Of a DNA stretch of 64,000 nt, positions 46,380-56,125 are shown in pieces. How positions within the stretch are numbered: the first letter of the stretch is position 1; the number at the start of each line of letters is the position of its first letter. This stretch comes from Streptomyces candidus. GTDB taxonomy: Bacteria > Actinomycetota > Actinomycetes > Streptomycetales > Streptomycetaceae. Where the stretch lies: NCBI RefSeq assembly GCF_014207445.1, contig NZ_JACHEM010000010.1:186001-250000 (forward strand), written 5' to 3'. Made by a program: the position numbers and the translations under genes. Below the pieces are notes generated by a model. The model saw only the letters and a list, made by a program, of their open reading frames with translations. It did not search any database and was not told where the DNA came from.

Positions 46380-46724
46380 GTGTCCCCGCGCCGCAACCGC
46401 CCCAGAGGCGGGACGAGTCCGACCACGAACACCGGGGGCGGCGGTGGCTCCGCGGAGTTCCCGGACCGGTACGGACTCCAGCGTTCCGAGTCGTGGCAGG
46501 GCGAGGAGTGGCTCGTACGACAGGTGAGCGGGGCGAGTGCGCAGGGCAAGCGCTACCGCTGTCCCGGCTGCGACCAGGAGATCCCCTCCGGCGTCCCGCA
46601 CGTGGTGGCCTGGCCCGACTACGGCGGCGTCGACGACCGCCGGCACTGGCACAAGGCCTGCTGGAACGCGAAGGACCGCCGCACCACGAAGGTGCAGCGG
46701 TCCCGCAACGCGCCCCGCTACTAG
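46380..46724 (+). CDS. Small zinc-finger-like protein (114 aa)
   Basis: A basic Gly/Thr-rich N-terminus precedes a conserved core with CPGCDQEIPSGVPHVVAWPD and HWHKACW. The CxxC and HxxxC pairs look like a zinc site. Streptomyces homologues are often labelled ATP/GTP-binding protein, but no P-loop is seen. A -10-like TAGGCT at 46337-46342 rules out the earlier GTG at 46308. GTG at 46380 has GAGG 7 bases upstream; ATG at 46368 is an alternative. Confidence 0.7.
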   Translation: MSPRRNRPRGGTSPTTNTGGGGGSAEFPDRYGLQRSESWQGEEWLVRQVSGASAQGKRYRCPGCDQEIPSGVPHVVAWPDYGGVDDRRHWHKACWNAKDRRTTKVQRSRNAPRY

Positions 46725-46738
46725 CGGAACCGGCCGGC

Positions 46739-47572
46739 CTAGACGTCCCGCTTGTGCTGGACGAGGAAGGCCAGGCCCAGAACGAGGGCGACCAGCGCCC
46801 CCATGAGGCCCAGGGACTCCCAGCCGGTCGGGCCGTCCTCCCCCATCGGGGTCCCGTAGAAGATGGCGAGCTGGCTGGGGATCGAGTACTCCAGCAGGAA
46901 CTGCTGCACGTCGCGCAGCCCCTCGGACATCATGAACAGCGCCATCACCAGCGGCAGCAGCACGACGCCGATCATGATGGTGATCGCGCCCGCCGAGTGC
47001 CGGACGAGCGAGCCGACGCCCAGTGCGAGCAGCCCGAGCAGCGCGACGTACGCGCTGACACCGACGGTCGCGCCCAGCCAGACGCTCCCCGCGGTGCTGC
47101 CGCCCAGGATGCCGGAGATCGCGGCGGAGACCAGCGCGGTGGCGACCAGGGTGATCGCGAAGGTGAGCAGGAAGAAGACGATCCCCTTCGCCGCCAGCAC
47201 GCGTGCCCGGCTGGGGCACGCGGTCAGCGTCGTGCGGATCATGCCGGTGCCGTACTCGGAGGCGATGGTCATCACGCCGAGGGTGATCACCGGAATGATG
47301 CCGAGCAGGACGCCGACGAAGCCGAGCGAGACCGGCGACTCCCCCTCCGGGAGGTCGACGCTGCGCAGGGCGAGGGCGATCAGCGCGCCGAAACCGACGA
47401 CGAGCACGACCATCACCCCGAGCGTCCAGATCGTGGACCGGACGGACCGGATCTTGGTCCACTCGGAGGCGAGGGCGTCCAGGAGCGTCGCGCGGCGCAG
47501 CGGAACCGGCGAGACATAGCCCGGGACACCGGGGTGCTGCTGGTACGGGGCCGGGGTCGAGGGTGTCGTCAT
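46739..47572 (-). CDS. ABC-2 type transporter permease, module 1 (277 aa)
   Basis: Six predicted helices after a Pro-rich cytoplasmic start. The conserved ALASEWTKIRSVRSTIWTL precedes helix 1, and ASEYGTGMIRTTLTACPSR is the coupling motif shared with the second module. Pairs with the upstream ATPase; the start overlaps its stop (ATGA). Substrate unknown. Confidence 0.88.
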   Translation of the reverse strand: MTTPSTPAPYQQHPGVPGYVSPVPLRRATLLDALASEWTKIRSVRSTIWTLGVMVVLVVGFGALIALALRSVDLPEGESPVSLGFVGVLLGIIPVITLGVMTIASEYGTGMIRTTLTACPSRARVLAAKGIVFFLLTFAITLVATALVSAAISGILGGSTAGSVWLGATVGVSAYVALLGLLALGVGSLVRHSAGAITIMIGVVLLPLVMALFMMSEGLRDVQQFLLEYSIPSQLAIFYGTPMGEDGPTGWESLGLMGALVALVLGLAFLVQHKRDV

Positions 47573-48828
47573 CGGGCGTCCTCGGGGGTGTCGCTGCCGG
47601 GGGTGGAGTCGTCGTTCTTGGTGAGGCCGGGGCCGGCCGGCCCGGCGGGAGCCGGTGCCGGGGGCGCGGCCGGTGCGGCTTCCGGGGCCTGCTGCGCGTA
47701 CGGGTTCTGGTCCGCCGGTACGGGGGCGGGCGGGGCCGGTACGGAACCGCGCACTCCGGGGTGCGGCTGCCCCGGCTGGGGCGGCGGCGGGGCGTACCAG
47801 CCGAGCTGCGGCGGCCCCTGGGGGACGCCGGGCGCGCCGGGGGCGCTCCCGGGCGGCAGCTGTCCCGGCAGGGCGCCCTGCGGGCCCTGCTGGAAGCCCG
47901 CGAGCTGGTCGTCGGTGGAGCGGTAGTCGACGGCGGCCTGCGTCATCTGCATGTACGCCTCCTCCAGTGACGCCTGGTGCGGGGCCAGTTCCCACAGCCG
48001 TACGTCCGCCTCGTGGGCGAGGTCGGAGATCTGCGGCAGCGCGAGCCCGGTGACGCGCAGGGCGCCGTCGGGCTCGGACATGACCCGGCCGCCCGCCTCG
48101 GTGAGTACGGTGGTCAGCTTCTCCCGCTGCTGCGGCTCGGTCTGCGGGGTGCGGACCCGGGCGAAACCGGCCGAGTTCGCGGCGATGAAGTCGCGGACGC
48201 TCATGTCGGACAGCAACTGCCCGCGACCGATCACGATCAGGTGTTCGGCGGTGAGTGCCATCTCGCTCATCAGGTGCGAGGAGACGAAGACGGTGCGCCC
48301 TTCGGAGGCGAGCATCTTCATCAGGTTGCGGACCCAGAGGATGCCTTCGGGGTCGAGCCCGTTGACCGGCTCGTCGAAGAGCAGCACCTGCGGGTCGCCC
48401 AGCAGGGCGGCGGCGATCCCCAGCCGCTGCCCCATGCCCAGCGAGAAGCCGCTGGAGCGCCGCTTCGCGACGTCCTGGAGACCGACGACACCGAGCACCT
48501 CGTCGACCCGGGAGGCCGGGATGCCGGAGAGCTGGGCCAGCGACAGGAGATGGTTGCGGGCGCTGCGGCCGCCGTGCACGGCCTTGGCGTCGAGCAGGGC
48601 ACCGACCTGACGCGGAGCGTTGGGCAGCTCCCGGAACGGGTGGCCGCCGATCGTGACGTGGCCGGCGGTCGGCCGGTCGAGTCCGAGGATCATGCGCATG
48701 GTGGTCGACTTCCCGGAGCCGTTGGGCCCCAGGAACCCGGTCACGGTCCCCGGTCGTACCTGGAAGGAAAGGTTGTACACGGCCGTTTTGGCGCCGTAGC
48801 GCTTGGTCAGGCCGACTGCCTCGATCAT
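47569..48828 (-). CDS. ABC transporter ATP-binding protein, module 1, with Pro/Gly/Ala-rich tail (419 aa)
   Basis: All ATPase motifs are intact: Walker A GPNGSGKST near residue 37, signature FSLGMGQRLGIA, Walker B VLLFDEPVNGLD, H-loop VSSHLMSE. After about residue 305 comes a tail of over 100 residues rich in Pro, Gly, Ala and Gln (QLGWYAPPPPQPGQPHPG) that the module 2 ATPase lacks. ATG at 48828 (MIEAVGLTKRYG). Operon with the permease at 46739. Confidence 0.9.
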   Translation of the reverse strand: MIEAVGLTKRYGAKTAVYNLSFQVRPGTVTGFLGPNGSGKSTTMRMILGLDRPTAGHVTIGGHPFRELPNAPRQVGALLDAKAVHGGRSARNHLLSLAQLSGIPASRVDEVLGVVGLQDVAKRRSSGFSLGMGQRLGIAAALLGDPQVLLFDEPVNGLDPEGILWVRNLMKMLASEGRTVFVSSHLMSEMALTAEHLIVIGRGQLLSDMSVRDFIAANSAGFARVRTPQTEPQQREKLTTVLTEAGGRVMSEPDGALRVTGLALPQISDLAHEADVRLWELAPHQASLEEAYMQMTQAAVDYRSTDDQLAGFQQGPQGALPGQLPPGSAPGAPGVPQGPPQLGWYAPPPPQPGQPHPGVRGSVPAPPAPVPADQNPYAQQAPEAAPAAPPAPAPAGPAGPGLTKNDDSTPGSDTPEDAR

Positions 48829-48963
48829 TCTGCAGCCCCATCGACAGATCGTCGGGGCACGGTCACGTGCGGTGATCCTGTGAGCCCCCGTAAGCAGTCA
48901 GAGCTTAACCAGGGGAAGGGGGTTCCGGCCAAGAACACAGGTTCGGATATGCGGGGTGCGGTC

Positions 48964-49734
48964 TCAGGCGTCCCGCTTCTTCAGCACCAGCCAGCCGCAG
49001 CACAGTGCGGCCAGCACCCACAGCACCATGATTCCGAACCCGCCCCAGGGTCCGTACGGGGCGATGTCCCCCTCGGGGGCGACGACCTGCATGACCTTGC
49101 CGCCGGCCTGGTCGGGGAGGTACTGGGCGACCTTGCGGGTTGCCGGAACGTTGCCCAGGATCGGCGTCAGCAGGAAGAAGAGCGGCATCAGGATGCCGAG
49201 CGAGAGCATCGGCGAGCGCAGGACCGTCGTGACCCCCATCGCGAACACCGCGATCAGCGTCATGTAGAGCGCCGCGCCGATCACCGCGCGCAGTACGCCC
49301 GGGTCGCCGAGCGAGGCCTTGTACGGGCCGAGCGCCGCCTGTCCCACGAAGAACGTTACGAAGCTGGTGACGAGGGCGACCACGAACGCGAGCAGCGTCG
49401 CCACGGCGATCTTGCTGAAGAGGAAAAGACCGCGGCGCGGCACGGCCGCCAGTGAAGTGCGGATCATCCCGGTGCTGTATTCGCCGCCGACCACCATCAC
49501 ACCGAAAACGATCATTGCGAGCTGGCCGAGGCTCGTCCCCACGAAACTGATGAACGTCGGATCGGCGAACCGGAGTTCGTGCGCGTCCATCTTGGCGAAC
49601 TCGTTCTTGGACAGCGCGCTGATAAGGAATCCGAGACCGATGGTGAACACCGCGGCGAGTGCGAGCGTCGTCCCGGTGGACCGGACCGATCTGATCTTGG
49701 TCCATTCGGACTTCCATACGTATCCGGCGTGCAT
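48964..49734 (-). CDS. ABC-2 type transporter permease, module 2 (256 aa)
   Basis: Six helices. The N-terminus WKSEWTKIRSVRSTGTTLAL and the motif GGEYSTGMIRTSLAAVPRR are close to module 1, showing that the two modules are paralogues. It begins 1 base after the stop of its ATPase gene and ends KKRDA; module 1 ends HKRDV. Confidence 0.88.
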   Translation of the reverse strand: MHAGYVWKSEWTKIRSVRSTGTTLALAAVFTIGLGFLISALSKNEFAKMDAHELRFADPTFISFVGTSLGQLAMIVFGVMVVGGEYSTGMIRTSLAAVPRRGLFLFSKIAVATLLAFVVALVTSFVTFFVGQAALGPYKASLGDPGVLRAVIGAALYMTLIAVFAMGVTTVLRSPMLSLGILMPLFFLLTPILGNVPATRKVAQYLPDQAGGKVMQVVAPEGDIAPYGPWGGFGIMVLWVLAALCCGWLVLKKRDA

Positions 49735-49735
49735 C

Positions 49736-50662
49736 TCAGGTCCGCCATTCCGTCGGCTGCGCGTGTGCGTGGTACTCGACCGACTCCGCGGTGAGCTGCA
49801 TGAACGCCTCCTCCAGGGACGCCTGCTGCGGACTCAGCTCGTGCAGGACGATCTGGTGCCGCGCGGCCAGCTCGCCGAGCTCCTCGGCGCCGACGCCGTC
49901 CACTTCGAGGGCACCGTGGCCGGCGGTCACCGCGGTGATCCCGGCCCGGTGCAGCACGTCGAGCAACTGCTCCTGCTGCGGGCTGCGCAGGCGCACGTAC
50001 GACCGCGAGTTGGTGCGGATGAACTCCGCCATGGACGTGTCCGCCAGCAGCCGCCCCTGCCCGATCACCACCAGGTGGTCGGCGGTCAGCGCCATCTCGC
50101 TCATCAGGTGCGAGGAGACGAAGACCGTACGCCCCTGCGCGGCGAGGGACTTCATGAGATTGCGGATCCAGTGGATGCCCTCGGGGTCGAGCCCGTTGAC
50201 CGGCTCGTCGAACATCAGGATCTCGGGGTCACCGAGCAGCGCCGCCGCGATGCCGAGCCGCTGGCCCATGCCGAGCGAGAAGTTCTTGGACCGCTTGTTG
50301 GCGACCGCGGTCAGTCCGACGACGTCCAGCACCTCGCCGACCCGGGAGGCCGGGATGCCGTTGCTCTGGGCCAGGCACAGAAGGTGGTGGTACGCGCTCC
50401 TGCCGCCGTGCAGGGCCTTCGCGTCCAGCAGTGCCCCCACGTACTTCAGGGGCTCTCTCAGCTCCGCGTAGCGCTTGCCGTCGATCCGTACCCGGCCCGT
50501 GGTCGGGTGGTCCAGGTCCAGCATCATCCGCATCGTCGTGGACTTGCCCGCCCCGTTGGGACCGAGGAAGCCGGTCACGATGCCCGGACTCACGTGGAAG
50601 CTGAGGCCGTGCACGGCGACCTTCTCGCCGTACCGCTTCGTCAGGCCCGATACCTCGATCAT
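49736..50662 (-). CDS. ABC transporter ATP-binding protein, module 2 (308 aa)
   Basis: Walker A GPNGAGKST, signature FSLGMGQRLGIA, Walker B ILMFDEPVNGLD, H-loop VSSHLMSE. It ends without the low-complexity tail of module 1. Both ATPases share the C-terminal ELxPxQASLEEAxMQLT pattern. ATG at 50662 (MIEVSGLTKRYG) is chosen by alignment with module 1; an ATG 24 bases earlier is in frame. Confidence 0.9.
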   Translation of the reverse strand: MIEVSGLTKRYGEKVAVHGLSFHVSPGIVTGFLGPNGAGKSTTMRMMLDLDHPTTGRVRIDGKRYAELREPLKYVGALLDAKALHGGRSAYHHLLCLAQSNGIPASRVGEVLDVVGLTAVANKRSKNFSLGMGQRLGIAAALLGDPEILMFDEPVNGLDPEGIHWIRNLMKSLAAQGRTVFVSSHLMSEMALTADHLVVIGQGRLLADTSMAEFIRTNSRSYVRLRSPQQEQLLDVLHRAGITAVTAGHGALEVDGVGAEELGELAARHQIVLHELSPQQASLEEAFMQLTAESVEYHAHAQPTEWRT

Positions 50663-50751
50663 GCCCGCCACGCTAGATGCGGACAAAGCCCCCCGCCACT
50701 GGGGAGTGGCGAGGGGCTTCGGTGCCGCACGGGACGTACGGGGCGGTGGTG

Positions 50752-51693
50752 CTAGCGGGACTGCTGGGCCGGGACCCCGCGGGAGATCGGCTCGTCGTCC
50801 GCCGGGGCGCCCGCGGCGGCCACGGCCGCACCGGTCAGCGTCGCCAGCATCTCGCGGACGTTGGTGAGCTGTGCGTTGATGGAGTCGCGGCGGTTGGTGA
50901 GCGCCGCCAGCTCGCGCTCGGACTCGCTGCGGATCCGGTCGGCCTTGGCGTTGGCGTCGGCCACGATGTCCTCGGCCTGGCGCTGCGCGGTCTCCACCGT
51001 CTGACGTGCCCGGCGCTCCGCGTCCGTACGCAGCTTCTCGGCCTCCAGGCGCAGCTGCTCCGCCCGGTGCTCGATCTCCGCGAGACGCTTCTCCGCCTTC
51101 GCCTGCCGCGAGGCCAGGTCACGCTCGGACTGCTCGCGGCGCTTGGCCAGGTTGGTCTCGAAGTCGGCCGCGGCCTGGGCGGCCTTGGCGCGGGTCTCCT
51201 CGAAGAGCGCGTCGGCCTCCTCGCGCTTCGACTGCGCGTCCTTCTGCGCCTCGGAGCGGAGCGTGCTGGCGTCGCCCTTGGCCTTCTCGACGATGCGGAC
51301 GCCCTCGTCCTCCGCCTTCGACTTGCGCTCGGCGGCGAACGACTCGGCGTCGTTGCGCACCTGCTGGGCGGCCGACTCGGCCAGCTCGCGGTGCTGCTCG
51401 GCGGCGCGACGGGCCTCCTCACGCAGGTCCTTCGCCTCCTCCTCGGCGAGACGGAGGATCTTCTCCACACGGGCGCCGAGGCCCGCGTACGACGGCTCGG
51501 CATCGTTGACCTGCGCCTGGGCGTTCTGCGTTTCGAGGTGGAGCTCCTCGATGCGCTTCTCCAGTGAGGTGATGCGGGCGAGGGCACTGTCACGGTCGGC
51601 GAGCAGCTTGGCGATGCGGTCGTCCACCTGACCGCGGTCGTAACCACGTCGCACCTGCTCGAAGCCGTAGGGGGAGGCGGAAGTGTCGCTCAT
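50752..51693 (-). CDS. filP: FilP, filament-forming coiled-coil protein (313 aa)
   Basis: Intermediate-filament-like protein that supports hyphal stiffness and polar growth with DivIVA and Scy. The N-terminal segment SPYGFEQVRRGYDRGQVDDRIAKLLADRDSAL is DivIVA-like. Then comes almost continuous Ala/Glu/Arg/Lys coiled coil to about residue 275, and a short Ala/Gly/Pro tail. It lies beside scy on the same strand, as in S. coelicolor (SCO5396 and SCO5397, from memory). AGGAA precedes the ATG. Confidence 0.93.
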   Translation of the reverse strand: MSDTSASPYGFEQVRRGYDRGQVDDRIAKLLADRDSALARITSLEKRIEELHLETQNAQAQVNDAEPSYAGLGARVEKILRLAEEEAKDLREEARRAAEQHRELAESAAQQVRNDAESFAAERKSKAEDEGVRIVEKAKGDASTLRSEAQKDAQSKREEADALFEETRAKAAQAAADFETNLAKRREQSERDLASRQAKAEKRLAEIEHRAEQLRLEAEKLRTDAERRARQTVETAQRQAEDIVADANAKADRIRSESERELAALTNRRDSINAQLTNVREMLATLTGAAVAAAGAPADDEPISRGVPAQQSR

Positions 51694-51733
51694 GGGGTTC
51701 CTGTCGAATGAGACCGGTGAGGTGATAGGGGGA

Positions 51734-51760
51734 ATCCTAGGGGCCCAATGGGCGTGTCAT
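51734..51760 (-). promoter_or_regulatory. Possible filP promoter
   Basis: On the minus strand ATGACA (51755-51760), 15 bases, TAGGAT (51734-51739), leading to a start near 51727 and a leader of about 33 nt. The spacing is short, so this is tentative. The remaining gap to scy (51761-51943) shows no gene. Confidence 0.35.
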
Positions 51761-51943
51761 CGAGCCAATGCGGTTTTGATCTGGAGAATGACACCTCTTT
51801 TGAGTGGCTAACCAGCAGACCGCTTGCCACTCGCACGGATGAACACCTCGTCAAACTCGGTTGAAACATGGCCGGTAATCACAGTTCAATCACCACCGCG
51901 TCCTTACCAACGGTGATCACTTGTGACCATCGCCGACCGGTTC

Positions 51944-54900
51944 CTACCCGTCCGAAGACTTGCCACCCGACCGGGTTCCGCCCGCCGCCGCACCGGCCTT
52001 GACACCGCCCGCACCCGAGCCGCCGGCCGGCTTGCCGCCCCCGGACGGTGCCTCGAATGATTCCAACGCCTCAAGTACGTCCTGGACACGGGAGATCTCT
52101 GTCTGAATGTCCTCGCGCCTGCGCACCAGGACGTCCAGCTCGCGCTTGCCCTCGGCGACCGTGCGCTCCGCCTCGGCCTTCGCCTCGTCCCGCAACTTCG
52201 TCGCCTCGCGGACGAGTTCGGCCTTCTTCTGCTCGGCCTCCTTGAGCAGCTGCTCGGCCTTCTTGACCGCCGCGATCCGGACCTTGCCGGCCTCCGAACT
52301 CGCCTCGGACACCATCGCCTTGGCCTTCGCCTCGGCCTCCGCCTGCTGGTCGGTGGCCGCCTTCATCAGCTTGTCGACGCGCTCGCCCGCGGTCTTCATC
52401 TGCTCGGCGGTCTCGCGGCGCGCACGCTCGTGCAGCTCCTCGATCTCGCTCTCCAGACGGGTCCGCAGCTCCTCCGCCCGCTCCCTTATGGCGGTGGCGT
52501 CCCGGCGCGCCCCGACCAGCAGTTCGTCGGCGTCCGTACGGGCCCGCTCCACCAGGGAGTTGCCCTCGACCTTCGACTCCGCGACCAGCCGCTCGGCCTC
52601 CTTGCGGGCCGCGCCGACCATCGTGTCGGCCTGCTCCTCGGCCCGGGTCGCCGCCAGCAGCGCCTCCTCCTGGGCCTTCGCGACGAGCGTGTCCGCCTGC
52701 TCGGCCGCGTCCGCGCGCCGCTTGGCTGCGGCCGAGCGGGCCTCGTCCAGCAGCCGGTCCGCCTCGGCGCGCGCCTCGTTGCGCACCTGCTCGGCCGCCG
52801 CGTCGGACTCCTCGCGATGCCTGGCGGCCTCGCTGCGGATGCGCTCGGCGGCCTGCTGGGCGGAGCCCACCGTGTCGGCGGCCTCCGCGCGCAGCCGCTC
52901 GGCCTCGTCCGTCGCCGCGGACAGCAGTTCCTCGGACTTGGCGGTGGCGTCCGCCACCAGCTTCTCCGCCTCGCCGGACGCCTCCCGGATGAGCTTGTCG
53001 GCCTGCTCCGCGGCGTGACTGCGCCGTTTGTCGGCCGCCTTGCGCGCCTCGTCGAGCACCTGCTCGCCGTCCGCGCGGGCAGCCGCCCGCAGCCGCTCCG
53101 CCTCCGCCTCGCCGTCCGCCCTGACCTGCTCGGCCTCGGTCCGCAGCCGCCGGGCGTCCTGCTCGGCGGTGCCGAGGGTGGCGTTCGCCTGCGCGGCGAT
53201 GCGCTCGGCCTCGGCGGTCGCCTCGGCGAGGGCGCGCGCGGCGTCCTCGCCGGCCTTCGTCCGTACCTCCGCGGCCTCCGTACCGATGCGCTCGGCCTCC
53301 GTACGGGCCTCGCCGATCAGCAGGTCCGCCTGCGCGGCCGCCTCGTTGCGGATGCGGTTGGCGTCCTCGCGGGCCTCCGCACGCGACTTCGCCGCCGCCT
53401 CCTCGGCCGCCGCCAGCGCGTCGGACGCCTCGGTACGGAGCTGCTGGGCGCGTTCCTGGGAGTCCGCCCTGAGCCGCTCCGCCTCGGCGATGGCGTCGCC
53501 CACCGTGCGGTCGGCGAGGGCCTTCGCCGCCTCCGTCTCCTCCTGGGTACGGGCGCGCAGCCGGCTCGCGTCCTCGCTCGCCCGTTCCCGCTCGGCGTGC
53601 GCGTCGGCGCGGACCCGGTCCGCCTCTTCCTGGGCCTCCGCCGTGGTGCGCTGCGCCGCGTGCTCGGCGGCACTGCGCAGCCCCGCGATCTCCTCCTCGG
53701 TCTGCTCCTGGAGCCCGGCCACCGCGTCCCGCACCTGCTGGGCGGTCTGCTCGGCCGTCGACACCAGCTCCGAGGCCCGCCGGTCCGCGTCCTCCACCAG
53801 GCGCTGCGCCTCGGCCTGCGCGTCCTCGACCCGCTTGCGCGCGGACGCCAGCAGCTCCTCGCTCTGCTCACGTGCCTGGGCGCGCTCCTGCTCGGCCTCT
53901 GCGCGGGCACCCTCCAGCGTCTCGGACGCCTCGCGCCGCCGCCGTACCGCCTCCTCCTGCGCGGCGGCCAGCGTCTCCGCGGCCTCCGACGACACCCGCT
54001 CGGCGGCGGCAGCCGCCTCCGCGCGCACCCGGTCGGCCTTCTCCTGCGCCTCCGCCTTGAGCCGCTCGGCCTCCGCGGACGCCTCGTCGCGCAGCCGCGC
54101 CGCGACCGCTTCGCCCTCCGCACGGGACTGCGAGGCGTCCGACGCGGCCTCGGCGCGTACCCGCTCCGCCTCCTCCTCGGCCTGCGCCTGAAGGAGCCTG
54201 GCCCGCTCGGCGGCCTCGGCGCGCAGCCGCTCGGACTCCTCGCCCGCCTCGCGCCGGATCCGCCCGGCCTCGTCCCGGGCGCCGGCCAGCGCCTCCTCGG
54301 ACGACGCGAGCCGCTGCTCGGCCTCGGCGCGCAGCCGCTCCAGTTCCCCGTCCGCCTCCGCCCGACGCGCGGCGATGGCACGGTCGGCGTCCTCGCGCAG
54401 CGTCCGTACGGACTGCTCGGCCTCCGCCTTCGTACGTTCCGACTGCTCCTCGGCCTCCGCCCGCAGCTGCTCGGCCTCGGCGCGGGTGCGCTCCAGGGTC
54501 TCCTCGGCCTGCCTGCGCAGGGCGTTCGCCCGCTCGGTGGCCTCGGTGCGGACCCGCTCGCCGTCCGTACCGGCGGCCGCCCGCAGCTCCTCGGCGTCCG
54601 TGCGCGCCTTGGTCAGCAGTTCCTCGGCGGTACGGGCCGCCTCCTCGATCTGCTGGACGGCCTCCCGCCGGGCCTCGCCACGGATCCGCTCGCCCTCGGC
54701 GACGGCCTCCGAGCGCAGCTGTTCGGCCTCGCCGCGCAGCCGCCTGGCCTCCTCCTGGAGCTCGACCGTCTTGGCCCGGTACTCCTTGGTGTCGTCCTTG
54801 GCGGCGCCCTTGAGCTCGTCGGCCTGCTCGGCGGCGTCCCCGCGCAGCCGCTCGGCCTCGGCCTCCGCCTCGCGGCGGATCCGCTCCGCCTCCTCGGCGG

Positions 54901-56074
54901 CCTTGCGGGTGGTCTCCCGGGCGTCCTCGGACGCCTTGGTCAGGACCTCCTCCGCCGTCCGGGCGGCCTTGGCGAGCTGCGCGGCGGAGTCCTCGGCGGC
55001 GGCGGTACGGGCCTTGTCGGCGGCCTCGGTGACCATCCGCTCGGCCTCCGCGCGGGCGTCGGCGAGCGCCTGCTCGGCCTCCGCCCTCAGCGCCTCGGAG
55101 TCCTTCGTCGCCTCGCCGACCAGGCGGGCGATCTCCGTCCTGGCCGTACGGGTGCGCTGCTCGTTGACGGACTCGGCGCCGGCCAGCTGCTTGGCGGCGG
55201 CCTCCTTCGCGTCGGCGAGGACCTTCTCCGACTCCAGCCGCGCCTCGCGCAGCGCCGTCTCCGCCTCCTGCATCCGCGCCTCGGCGGCCCGGGACAGTTC
55301 GGCGGCCTGCTTACGGGCCCGGTCGGACTCGGTGGTCGTGGTCGTCCGGAGCTGCTCGGCGTGGCTGGTGGCCTCCTGCGCCTGCGTGGACGCGGCGTTC
55401 AGCAGGCGCTCGGCGTCCTTGCGGGCGCGCAGCAGGATCGACTCGGCCTCGCTGCGGGCGGCCTCCGCGTCGGCGCCCAGCCGCTGGCGGGCCTCCTCGG
55501 CGACCCGGGTGGCCTCCGCGCGGGCGGCGGACAGGGCCTGCTCGGCCTCGGCGCGGGACTCCTCGATCAGCCGGCGGGCCTGTGCCTCGGTACGGGCCCG
55601 GAGCTGCTCGGCCCACGCCACGTTCTCGTTGACGTGCGACTCGACGGTCTGCCGGCGTTCGGCGAGTTCCTGGTCGAGCCGCTGGCGGCGGGTGACCGCC
55701 TCCTGGTGCAACTCGGCCTGCAGGCGCGCCTGGTGCTCGGCGTGCTCCTGGAGAATGCGCTGCGTCTGGGCGCGGGCGTCCCGCAGCTCGCGTTCGGCGT
55801 CGGTGCGGAGCTGGTCCGCCTGGATCTGGGCGTTGCGGAGCAACTGCTCGGCCTGGTACCCGATGTCCGCCGCGTCGTAGGCGGGACGGGACGCGAGGTT
55901 GCGGCGCGCCTCGTGGAGCTTGGCGCGCAACACCTCGACCTGGTAGCCGAGGTCCTCGGCATGCTGGACCGCCTTCTCCCGCTCGGTCTTCAGCCGGTCC
56001 ATCTCGGCCTCGAACCGCGAGAGATGGTCGGATTCAGCCCGCTGAGGGCTCTCCTGGCTTTCGTAGCCCCGCAC
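51944..56074 (-). CDS. scy: Scy, polar-growth scaffold coiled-coil protein (1376 aa)
   Basis: Organises the tip-organising centre with DivIVA and FilP and recruits ParA. N-terminal segment VRGYESQESPQRAESDHLSRFEAEMDRLK and GYQVEVLRAKLHEARRNLASRP, then about 1200 residues of repeated AEAERLRAEAxE-type coiled coil, and a Gly/Ala/Ser-rich C-terminus. The repeat agrees with the roughly 51-residue period described for Scy and FilP. GTG at 56074 follows GGATGGGA and is the family-like start; the 21-residue extension encoded by the upstream direct repeats is rejected. I recall 1326 residues for S. coelicolor Scy, so this is about 50 longer, near one repeat unit. Confidence 0.93.
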   Translation of the reverse strand: MRGYESQESPQRAESDHLSRFEAEMDRLKTEREKAVQHAEDLGYQVEVLRAKLHEARRNLASRPAYDAADIGYQAEQLLRNAQIQADQLRTDAERELRDARAQTQRILQEHAEHQARLQAELHQEAVTRRQRLDQELAERRQTVESHVNENVAWAEQLRARTEAQARRLIEESRAEAEQALSAARAEATRVAEEARQRLGADAEAARSEAESILLRARKDAERLLNAASTQAQEATSHAEQLRTTTTTESDRARKQAAELSRAAEARMQEAETALREARLESEKVLADAKEAAAKQLAGAESVNEQRTRTARTEIARLVGEATKDSEALRAEAEQALADARAEAERMVTEAADKARTAAAEDSAAQLAKAARTAEEVLTKASEDARETTRKAAEEAERIRREAEAEAERLRGDAAEQADELKGAAKDDTKEYRAKTVELQEEARRLRGEAEQLRSEAVAEGERIRGEARREAVQQIEEAARTAEELLTKARTDAEELRAAAGTDGERVRTEATERANALRRQAEETLERTRAEAEQLRAEAEEQSERTKAEAEQSVRTLREDADRAIAARRAEADGELERLRAEAEQRLASSEEALAGARDEAGRIRREAGEESERLRAEAAERARLLQAQAEEEAERVRAEAASDASQSRAEGEAVAARLRDEASAEAERLKAEAQEKADRVRAEAAAAAERVSSEAAETLAAAQEEAVRRRREASETLEGARAEAEQERAQAREQSEELLASARKRVEDAQAEAQRLVEDADRRASELVSTAEQTAQQVRDAVAGLQEQTEEEIAGLRSAAEHAAQRTTAEAQEEADRVRADAHAERERASEDASRLRARTQEETEAAKALADRTVGDAIAEAERLRADSQERAQQLRTEASDALAAAEEAAAKSRAEAREDANRIRNEAAAQADLLIGEARTEAERIGTEAAEVRTKAGEDAARALAEATAEAERIAAQANATLGTAEQDARRLRTEAEQVRADGEAEAERLRAAARADGEQVLDEARKAADKRRSHAAEQADKLIREASGEAEKLVADATAKSEELLSAATDEAERLRAEAADTVGSAQQAAERIRSEAARHREESDAAAEQVRNEARAEADRLLDEARSAAAKRRADAAEQADTLVAKAQEEALLAATRAEEQADTMVGAARKEAERLVAESKVEGNSLVERARTDADELLVGARRDATAIRERAEELRTRLESEIEELHERARRETAEQMKTAGERVDKLMKAATDQQAEAEAKAKAMVSEASSEAGKVRIAAVKKAEQLLKEAEQKKAELVREATKLRDEAKAEAERTVAEGKRELDVLVRRREDIQTEISRVQDVLEALESFEAPSGGGKPAGGSGAGGVKAGAAAGGTRSGGKSSDG

Positions 56075-56125
56075 TGCGCGGTCCCATCCGTCCCCTGGTC
56101 GCAACGTTTTCGTCGTGACTCTCTT

